From: Lunatimonas salinarum | GTDB lineage: Bacteria; Bacteroidota; Bacteroidia; Cytophagales; Cyclobacteriaceae | NCBI RefSeq assembly: GCF_017811155.1 | Contig: NZ_JACVCV010000004.1 | Coordinates: 1 to 64,000, forward strand | DNA: 64,000 nt | Direction of reading: 5' to 3' | Shown: positions 52,734-59,257 of the stretch, piece by piece | Layout of the letters: each line of letters begins with the position of its first letter | Numbering within the stretch: position 1 is the stretch's first letter | Notes under the pieces: model-generated | Seen by the model: the letters and a program-made list of their open reading frames with translations, nothing else | What the model was told of the DNA's origin: nothing | Databases searched by the model: none | Translations under genes and position numbers: made by a program

Positions 52734-53222
52734 ATGTTCAATCTCTTGATTACACTCTACTACCTGCTGATTTGGGTGGCCCCACATCCATTCTACATCA
52801 GCCTGACCGATATGGTGTATAATAGTGAGAAAGGGCGCATAGAGATCGCTCAGAAGATTTTCTGGGATGACCTGGAAGTAGCGCTCAGCCGGGAGAGCAA
52901 TGAAAAGGTAAATTTCCTACAGCCTCGGGACAGCAGGGCATTAAATAAACTAGCAGAAACATACCTGCTTACACACAATCTTTTGGTGATCAATGGTGCA
53001 GAAATCAAGCTCAGCTACTTGGGCTTTGAACTTGACGATGACGCAGCATGGTTTTACTTTGAAGCCGAAAAAATCCCCCTACCCAAATCCGTACGCATCC
53101 AAAATACGATTCTCTTCGATGACTTCCCCACTCAGCAAAACATCGTCAACTTCTATTTGAACAAAAGCCCGAAAAGCATAATCACCTCCAAGAGTATTCC
53201 CGAGGGCGAAATAACCTTTTGA
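52734..53222 (+). CDS. DUF6702 family exported protein
   Basis: A 162-residue protein with an N-terminal hydrophobic signal (MFNLLITLYYLLIWVA) followed at once by HPFYISLTDMVYN, the hallmark of DUF6702, and then IEIAQKIFWDDLEVAL. The rest is a beta-sandwich-like domain (FYFEAEKIPLPKSVRIQNTI). Family members often accompany HupE/UreJ_2 and M1 peptidase genes, as here. Function unknown; the exposed histidine right after the signal may bind metal, but this is a guess. Confidence 0.85.
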   Translation: MFNLLITLYYLLIWVAPHPFYISLTDMVYNSEKGRIEIAQKIFWDDLEVALSRESNEKVNFLQPRDSRALNKLAETYLLTHNLLVINGAEIKLSYLGFELDDDAAWFYFEAEKIPLPKSVRIQNTILFDDFPTQQNIVNFYLNKSPKSIITSKSIPEGEITF

Positions 53223-53228
53223 CGCACC

Positions 53229-53777
53229 TTACACCTCCAGTCCCCCAAGTGGGAAGCGAGTAAGTACCTCCCACTTCCCATGTCGCTTTTTAAGCAAGGC
53301 TACATCCTCTATCTGTACACGCTGATCAAATCCCAAATCGCGTACGAAATCAAAACAGGCCTGAAAATCCCTCTTTTTAAGGTCATTGTAAGCGACAGTC
53401 ATGTGTGGGCGGAAACTTTGATCGCTCAGCTCCAAATCCAGCTTCAACTTCCCTTTCGCTAGTTCCTGCAATGCCGCCTGAAGTTCCTCTAATCTCCGCT
53501 GCGGCCAGATGTGTATGTAAATAACCCGTTGCCTAAAATGTCCAAATCCCTTCAACAGCAGCGGAAAAGGCTCCTGATTTGCCGCAAAACGGCTTAAAAT
53601 CCTCTTTAGCTCATCCTCCTTGCTTTCCTTCCATAGAAAAGGCATTTTAACGGTAACATGCGCGGGGGATTTCAAGGCATATTTGACCCCAAAACGCTCG
53701 TTAAGTGCAGCCTTTACGTCTTCCGCAAGCTCCCGCACCCGACCCTCAGGAACGAGTGCGATAAAATATTTCTCCAT
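53229..53777 (-). CDS. 2'-5' RNA ligase / cyclic phosphodiesterase family protein
   Basis: A 182-residue protein of the 2H phosphoesterase superfamily. The two catalytic H-x-T-x motifs are visible as HVTV (SPAHVTVKMPF) and HMTV (FRPHMTVAYND), spaced about 85 residues apart. I take the start at 53777 (MEKYFIALVPEG); an in-frame start 15 bp upstream adds five basic residues. The family acts on 2'-5' linkages or cyclic phosphates in RNA or nucleotides; the substrate here is unknown. It is convergent with the DUF6702 gene, 6 bp apart. Confidence 0.88.
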   Translation of the reverse strand: MEKYFIALVPEGRVRELAEDVKAALNERFGVKYALKSPAHVTVKMPFLWKESKEDELKRILSRFAANQEPFPLLLKGFGHFRQRVIYIHIWPQRRLEELQAALQELAKGKLKLDLELSDQSFRPHMTVAYNDLKKRDFQACFDFVRDLGFDQRVQIEDVALLKKRHGKWEVLTRFPLGGLEV

Positions 53778-54024
53778 TTTCTTCCCCATCAAACCGCACG
53801 CTGTTTACGAAAACATTCATTTGATAACAATTCAACGTACTTTGTCGCAAACTGAAGTAGGTGGAATAAAAAAGGAGCGCTTGGTCAGCTGGATAACCCG
53901 ATTAAAACTCCTCCCTCACAACCGCAAAGATAGGGTTCGAATAATTTTTAGCTGAAAAAATGGGGGATCATTTTAAAAGTTATTCCCAATGGCTTAACTT
54001 GAAACAGAATTTCGACGAAGCCAA
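53778..54024. other. Intergenic region upstream of repeat pair D
   Basis: Upstream region of the 2H phosphoesterase gene, running into the repeats. No coding sequence. Small open frames here and across the repeats lack coding character. Confidence 0.45.
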
Positions 54025-54159
54025 ATGTAATCTGGCGTGACACAAGCGACACACTGTTAGGCGACTATTCCTGCACCCGACCTGCCTGCCGGAAGGCGAG
54101 GATTCCCCCGATTCTGATCGGGACAAGTTATGACCGCTAAAACACACAATTATAGACAC
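54025..54159 (+). repeat. Interspersed start-codon-associated repeat, unit D1
   Basis: It begins ATGTAATCTGGCGTGACACA, a diverged head, followed by AGCGACACAC, then a long centre with GCCTGCCGGAAGGCGAGG and the hairpin CCCGATTCTGATCGGG, and the tail TTATGACCGC ... CAATTATAGACAC before the ATG of unit D2. About 135 bp. The most diverged of the five copies. Confidence 0.8.
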
Positions 54160-54251
54160 ATGAAATCGAGCACGACGCAAGCGACACACGAAGGGACGAT
54201 TGTAATACGTGCGAGATTCCATCTGACCGCTTAAGAACAAATTATAAACAG
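54160..54251 (+). repeat. Interspersed start-codon-associated repeat, unit D2
   Basis: It begins ATGAAATCGAGCACGACG and CAAGCGACACAC exactly as unit B, has a different centre (GAAGGGACGATTGTAATACG), and ends GCGAGATTCCATCTGACCGC ... AAATTATAAACAG immediately before the ATGAAA of the Usp gene. It is 92 bp long. An open frame of 24 codons runs from the head ATG to a TAA in the tail. Confidence 0.9.
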
Positions 54252-55160
54252 ATGAAACAATTTGCTAAAGTAATGGTAGGGCTTGATCTCACGAAAATGG
54301 ATGAAACCCTGCTGTCCAACATTAAAATTTGGTCTCCCATTTTGGGCATAGAAAAAATCTACTTTGTCCATGTGTCCAAAGACCTGTCTATTCCTGAGGA
54401 TCTTTCCAAGAATTACCCCAACCTCCTCGCTCCGGTGGATGAAACAATCGTCCGTGGAATCAAGCACGAATTGAACGAATTTTCGTTTGATCCTTCCGAA
54501 TACGAAATCTTAGTGAAAGAAGGCAGCCCGATGGAGACCGTGTTGAGGTGGTGCAAGATAAAAGATGTAGATCTCCTAGTGATGGGCCGCAAAAAACAAC
54601 TGGAAGGTTCGGGCTCCTTGGCAAGGAACCTTGCGCAAAAAGCACCTACGTCGGTATTGTTCATCCCGGAGGGCTTTGGAACCGACCACCCTTCCAAACT
54701 CCTCGTTCCCTTGGATTTTTCCGATTACAGCCACATCACCGTTGACCTGGCGATGAAGCTAGCGACAAAAATACATGCGTCTGTGGCCTGCTGCCACCTA
54801 TACGAGGTACCTGCGGGCTATTCAAAAACAGGCAAATCCTACGAAGACTTTAAAGGGATCATGCTTGACAATGCGAAAAAAGACTTTGCAAAATTTATGG
54901 CAAAGTACCAGTTTGGAAACCTCCCTTGTGACTTCATCTTGCAGGAAAAGGATTCAGAGGCCCGTTACATCATCGACTACGGTAAGTCCCTTGGAGCCGA
55001 CATGGTCATCATTGGAAGCCGAGGCAGAACACATTCCGCCGCCATGCTCCTTGGAAGCGTCGCAGAAAAACTCATTCAGCTGAATACAGAAGTCCCCACA
55101 CTGATTCTAAAGAAAAAGGGAGAAAACATGAGCTTTCTTCAGGCACTGTTAAAATTGTAA
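54252..55160 (+). CDS. Tandem universal stress protein
   Basis: A 302-residue cytoplasmic protein made of two Usp domains (about 1-145 and 148-290). The first carries VDLLVMGRKKQLEGSGSLAR, the second the full ATP-type motif VIIGSRGRTHSAAMLLGSVAEKL (G-x2-G-x9-G-S), so the second half probably binds ATP. Usp proteins act in stress and growth arrest. The gene directly follows repeat unit D2, which supplies its entire visible leader. A strong terminator follows. Confidence 0.92.
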   Translation: MKQFAKVMVGLDLTKMDETLLSNIKIWSPILGIEKIYFVHVSKDLSIPEDLSKNYPNLLAPVDETIVRGIKHELNEFSFDPSEYEILVKEGSPMETVLRWCKIKDVDLLVMGRKKQLEGSGSLARNLAQKAPTSVLFIPEGFGTDHPSKLLVPLDFSDYSHITVDLAMKLATKIHASVACCHLYEVPAGYSKTGKSYEDFKGIMLDNAKKDFAKFMAKYQFGNLPCDFILQEKDSEARYIIDYGKSLGADMVIIGSRGRTHSAAMLLGSVAEKLIQLNTEVPTLILKKKGENMSFLQALLKL

Positions 55161-55177
55161 ATGATTCTAATTCACAG

Positions 55178-55207
55178 AAGGTAGGGAAATCTCCCTACCT
55201 TTTTTTG
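55178..55207 (+). terminator. Terminator of the Usp gene
   Basis: AAGGTAGGGA (55178-55187) and TCCCTACCTT (55192-55201) with a 4-base loop, followed by a T-run. Confidence 0.88.
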
Positions 55208-55301
55208 ACTGAAAGAACGCATTCCTCGAACTAAGAACCTGTTCAAACCCGTTCCCTATAATATTGCACCATATCCCGCGGTAACGAAACCCAAAACCGG
55301 T

Positions 55302-55883
55302 ATGAAAAACATCCTGTCTACGATGGGTCTATTCCTTCTGATTGCCCTCACCTCGGTCACTTTTGGGCAAAAACGTGAGATCGAACGGGCAGTGCCTTTA
55401 TCAGAGGTTCCGGAACGTGCCAAAATCTGGCTTTCAAAAACCTATCAAGGGCAGAGAAAGGTGAAATGGTACTTCCAGACCGACGGCGAAAAGCAGGTAT
55501 ATGAAGCTAAACTCAAATGGAATGGAAGCTGGCATAGTGTGGAGTTTCAGCCGAATGGAAACATCCAAAACATTGAAATCCTCATCCGTACCAGGGACTT
55601 GGAGGAAGATGTACGCAAGCGCCTATTCGCGTATTTAAACAGCGAGTACAGTGGCTTTAAGATTGACCGGATGCAAATTCACTATACTGGAAGCGATAAA
55701 GCACTTGGGAACCTCATCTCCGAGGGCAAAGTGGGACCGGAATTGAACTTGGAATATGAAATTGAATACATAGGACGTGTAAATGGTGTAAGCTCGCTTT
55801 GGGAGGGTCAATTTGATAGCGTGGGCAATCTGATAGAAAAAAGAAGTGTTGAATTAAGTTCCACCGATGTATTGGATTTTTGA
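55302..55883 (+). CDS. Exported PepSY-like domain protein
   Basis: A 193-residue exported protein with signal peptide (about residues 1-22, ending TSVTFG-QKRE). The mature part has VPERAKIWLSKTYQGQRKVK and YEAKLKWNGSWHSVEFQPNG, which resemble the PepSY-like beta-lactamase-inhibitor fold common in secreted Bacteroidota proteins. The second half (YLNSEYSGFKIDRMQIHYTG ... YEIEYIGRVNG) looks like a second copy. Its stop is 3 bp before the DUF2490 gene, so the two form an operon and probably cooperate in the envelope. The family assignment is tentative. Confidence 0.72.
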   Translation: MKNILSTMGLFLLIALTSVTFGQKREIERAVPLSEVPERAKIWLSKTYQGQRKVKWYFQTDGEKQVYEAKLKWNGSWHSVEFQPNGNIQNIEILIRTRDLEEDVRKRLFAYLNSEYSGFKIDRMQIHYTGSDKALGNLISEGKVGPELNLEYEIEYIGRVNGVSSLWEGQFDSVGNLIEKRSVELSSTDVLDF

Positions 55884-55886
55884 CGG

Positions 55887-56582
55887 ATGAACAAATTTTG
55901 GATTTTTTTAGGGGCATTTCTAATCTGTGCGGCGTTTCAATCGGCCCAAGCACAGCAGCGCCATCTGTTTACATCCGGCTTGTTTCCTGAGGCCCAACTG
56001 AGTTACAATCTTTCAGACACTTATTACGTCACCCACAAAATTGAGTCTCAACATGGGATGTTTGATGCGCAGCGCCTCAACAGGGAACTTGCCTACAGCC
56101 ATACCCTAACCGATTTGCAGACTTTTGTAGGCAGGCGGATAACTCCCTTCGTGAAAGTAGACTTGGGCTACCAATACAGATTGGAAGAAGGGGAAAATAC
56201 CCATAGGCCGATTCAACAGGTTGCCATTCTACAACGGTCCAATTTTTTCCGTATCGGACACCGAATCCGAACAGATCAGACATTTTTCAGCGAAGAACCA
56301 GTGTTGCTACGAATCCGATATAGGTACGCCGTTCAGATCCCACTACAGGGCAGGCAGCTAGATCCCGGAGAAAAATACCTAACCCTGTCCAACGAGGTGA
56401 TCTACATGACTCAAGAGGGCGAAGACGATATAGAAAACCGGTCGGTTGCCTCACTGGGATTTTACGTGGACGACAACACCAAATACGAAGTGGGACTAGA
56501 TTACAGAACAGACGACTACCTAGTTCCTGATCGGTTCAGGAGTAGACTTTGGCTAAAATTTGGTGTGTATTGGTCCCTTTAG
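55887..56582 (+). CDS. DUF2490 outer-membrane beta-barrel protein
   Basis: A 231-residue outer-membrane protein with signal peptide (about residues 1-22, ending SAQA-QQRH) and alternating strands. FVKVDLGYQYRLEEGEN, HRIRTDQTF and RLWLKFGVYWSL are typical of DUF2490 barrels. The function is unknown; pairs of a periplasmic PepSY-like protein and a DUF2490 barrel are known in the phylum. It lies 3 bp after its partner. No terminator is obvious at its end. Confidence 0.85.
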   Translation: MNKFWIFLGAFLICAAFQSAQAQQRHLFTSGLFPEAQLSYNLSDTYYVTHKIESQHGMFDAQRLNRELAYSHTLTDLQTFVGRRITPFVKVDLGYQYRLEEGENTHRPIQQVAILQRSNFFRIGHRIRTDQTFFSEEPVLLRIRYRYAVQIPLQGRQLDPGEKYLTLSNEVIYMTQEGEDDIENRSVASLGFYVDDNTKYEVGLDYRTDDYLVPDRFRSRLWLKFGVYWSL

Positions 56583-56685
56583 ATTAATTCATGGGCTGGT
56601 CGATCCGTTAGCATTTTTCTAAAAACTCTTAGTATCCAACCAAACTCCCTATTCATATTTCCTTTCCACTTGGATTAACCGGGGC

Positions 56686-57207
56686 TTACAATAACGCAAA
56701 GACCATTTCTTCGGAATGGTCGCCAAAGCGAATGGTAAGCAGGTTGTTGTGAATGGAATAACTACGCATGGATGCAAGTGCCGAAAAATACCGCCTTTCA
56801 AATTCCATCATGGATCTTGTGGAGCCAACGAATGTCTGGCCAATCCGACCACTTGACCATATTTCACCCTCTCCCTCATCCAGCTGATACGCTCCGCCAA
56901 AGCCGTTGACCGGCCCGGCACCGTAAAAAGCCCACATCCCATCATCTTCTGCTAAAGGCGACGGGGCTCTTGTAAACGCAACCCAAATGCGCCCAAACAA
57001 CCCCTCGCTGCTGAAGCGAACCAAATCCGCTGGTGGGTGCTCACGTGTGTTCCTTATCCGATCCCTAAAGTAAAGGAATCCCCAGGATTGAAAAATATCG
57101 GTTTGCACCGACTTCACTTCATAGGGTATCACTACGTACGGATCGGCTTGATCTTCCCCGCACGAAAATAGCATTAGGACTACGCCAGCAAGAAGAAAAT
57201 TCTTCAT
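56686..57207 (-). CDS. Putative lipoprotein with META-like C-terminal part
   Basis: A 173-residue exported protein with a lipobox at about residues 14-16 (LMLFSC-GED). The start at 57207 is taken as MKNFLLAGVVLMLFSCGED; a TTG start two codons upstream is possible. The C-terminal stretch TRSMMEFERRYFSALASMRS followed by NNLLTIRFGDHSEEMVFALL resembles the end of META/HslJ domains, but the N-terminal half does not fit well. Function unknown. It is a single gene. Confidence 0.65.
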   Translation of the reverse strand: MKNFLLAGVVLMLFSCGEDQADPYVVIPYEVKSVQTDIFQSWGFLYFRDRIRNTREHPPADLVRFSSEGLFGRIWVAFTRAPSPLAEDDGMWAFYGAGPVNGFGGAYQLDEGEGEIWSSGRIGQTFVGSTRSMMEFERRYFSALASMRSYSIHNNLLTIRFGDHSEEMVFALL

Positions 57208-57320
57208 GATCAACGTTGTTTATTCTTAGGACGGGTAATGAACGTAATATGTCCTGGTGGGCTGAAAGTTTTCGGCTGAAGAAGCAGTCTGTCCGATAGT
57301 TGATCACGGCTAAAAAATGT

Positions 57321-58637
57321 CTATAAAAATTCTATTGATTCGACCTCGATGGTACACGCCTGATTTTCTACGATGATGGAAGTTACTATGAATAGCTCCT
57401 CTAACCGAGTAGGAGCAAAGCTAGCAAGCGGTATATCATACGTATGCCATTCATTGGTTAAGGTCAAAGGAATTTTCGTTTCGCTGCCATCCGTTGGGTC
57501 CGATCTGTCTTTTAAGCCAATAGCTATTTGTTCTCCTCCCTTTGTTCCTCTAAGTTTGACCCGAAGTGTTTGGAAATTTGAAAAGTCTTTCACCCTATTT
57601 GAGTCAGGGACACCATTTCCAACAAACCAGTAAGCCGCTGCCCAGGGTTCCGCGGAAAACTGAAGTGCGATATGGCTACCTAGAAATTGCATATTAACTC
57701 CTTGATTGTTGTTTGGGCTTGCCACTGCACTGTTGTAGTAATGCGTATTGTATCCGTTTCGTATGATTTTAGGATAGGGAACATCTCCGTATTCATCAAA
57801 AATCTGCGCTAACTGCTGATTGATTTCTTCGTCAAAGGCTTTTTTACCTGTGACAATCATTTCATGTAAGGCGTGCCCCCGTACTAGAAGGTTTTCGTAT
57901 TTCACGATGAGTTCATAAGGCCAGAAAAAAACAGGAAATAGGATTGGGTGGTCGAGAATTTCATCCACCATAGCCGGTAGACGTCCTCCCAGTTCGGTAC
58001 TCCAGTCTCGCGTACCCGAGCTAAAAAAAGCATAGGTGCCGGGAAGGTCTGCTTTTATAAATTCTTCTGAAGATTGCTGAATACCGGAATTATAATTATT
58101 CTCCAAAAGGATCAGCTCATCCAATTTATTATAGTAGTCGAAAAGCAGTTTTTCCAAATCCGTGCCTTGGAGCTGACTGAGGAAGCCTGAGCTCTTTAAA
58201 GATTCAAATCCACTGAGGTTGGGAGTCAGATAAATGCTGCTCCAAGCTTCGTTGATGGTCTGGGCCATAAAGCTGAGGTTTTGGACACTGTAGCGAGCGT
58301 CTGCCGTTAGGTTTTCGCCATAAACTTCCGACATGATTTTCTGATATTCCGGAGACATTCGCCTCCTCATGCCTGATATTCTGGGAAAAAGTTCAAGGCG
58401 TTTTTGGGTATACATTTCAGCCTTATTCAGATCGCTCTGAACATTGTTCGCTATACTATTCAGATAGCCTTCCAATGCTTCTGCATTTAAGCGCTTTTGA
58501 TTGGAATTATTGATTTGGATAGCAATTAAGATCCCAATGACAACCAGCACAATCTCACCCACGGCATATTTCAGATACTTCACAATTTTATTTTCCTCCA
58601 GCAGCTCGAAGCGGATTTTTCGAAAGAATTTAATCAT
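57321..58637 (-). CDS. DUF6090 protein with C-terminal jelly-roll-like extension
   Basis: A 438-residue protein. Its N-terminus (MIKFFRKIRFELLEENKIVK) and membrane helix (GEIVLVVIGILIAIQINNSN, about residues 27-46) are classic for DUF6090, normally proteins of about 250 residues with a helical periplasmic part. Here the helical part runs to about 300, and residues about 320-438 add a domain (FQTLRVKLRGTKGGEQIAIG, LTNEWHTYDIPLASF) like carbohydrate-binding or CIA30-type jelly rolls. This extension is unusual. The gene is alone, with no good promoter in sight. Confidence 0.82.
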   Translation of the reverse strand: MIKFFRKIRFELLEENKIVKYLKYAVGEIVLVVIGILIAIQINNSNQKRLNAEALEGYLNSIANNVQSDLNKAEMYTQKRLELFPRISGMRRRMSPEYQKIMSEVYGENLTADARYSVQNLSFMAQTINEAWSSIYLTPNLSGFESLKSSGFLSQLQGTDLEKLLFDYYNKLDELILLENNYNSGIQQSSEEFIKADLPGTYAFFSSGTRDWSTELGGRLPAMVDEILDHPILFPVFFWPYELIVKYENLLVRGHALHEMIVTGKKAFDEEINQQLAQIFDEYGDVPYPKIIRNGYNTHYYNSAVASPNNNQGVNMQFLGSHIALQFSAEPWAAAYWFVGNGVPDSNRVKDFSNFQTLRVKLRGTKGGEQIAIGLKDRSDPTDGSETKIPLTLTNEWHTYDIPLASFAPTRLEELFIVTSIIVENQACTIEVESIEFL

Positions 58638-59257
58638 AGGTTCCTTTTTTTCTGATGGTGGCTACCTGCAGGGAAATCGAAGCGCTGGTCAGCATGTGAT
58701 CTACATTTACATCTGCAGATTATGCTAAGGTGATTCGTTTACATAAATTGGCTGGGGAAATATCCCTTTTGTTGGGTGCTGCTGCTAAATATAGAAAATT
58801 AATTGCAATATGCTGCTAATGAGACGTTTTTAAAAAAACAGGCTGACGAGATTTGTCCAAATTGTAAATTGGAGTAACGAACAAAATTGGCATTATGATT
58901 TGCTTTCTGCAAGCGGGCTATAGACGCTTTCGGTAACCGATACACCAAAAGCAGGTCATAAATAAACGACTCCAGACCATAAGGTAGAGTACGTTTGTTG
59001 AAATTACTTTCAATAAAATTGGCCCCATCAATAATTCGCACCAAAACCGACTCCCCCCGAATGAAACCCACCAATTTTTGCCAGTCTGTTTCTTCGCTGA
59101 AAATCAGCCCGTTTACCCACTAACCAGACAGACAAATCCTGTTCGCTCCAACGTCAAACACCCGGAACATAGGTTGCTGCTTTTTTCCCTTCGGTATACT
59201 TGTTAACTTGGTACCTGTGAACGCACCGCGAACAACACGTAAACCCAGCCATCTGCC
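58638..59257. other. Intergenic region with a possible gene remnant
   Basis: About 620 bp. On the minus strand, 58799-59074 (open without a stop from about 59110) reads through some 100 codons with a plausible composition (GESVLVRIIDGANFIESN, SFIYDLLLVYRLPKASI), but no ATG or promoter precedes it. It may be the tail of a degraded gene. I recognise no family. The rest, including the upstream region of the GH31 gene, holds nothing clear. Confidence 0.35.

Noticed and set aside
53980-54240. An 86-codon minus-strand frame across the repeat pair.
   Set aside because: It spans the interspersed repeats and is richer in cysteine and arginine than any real neighbour; an artefact of the repeat sequence.
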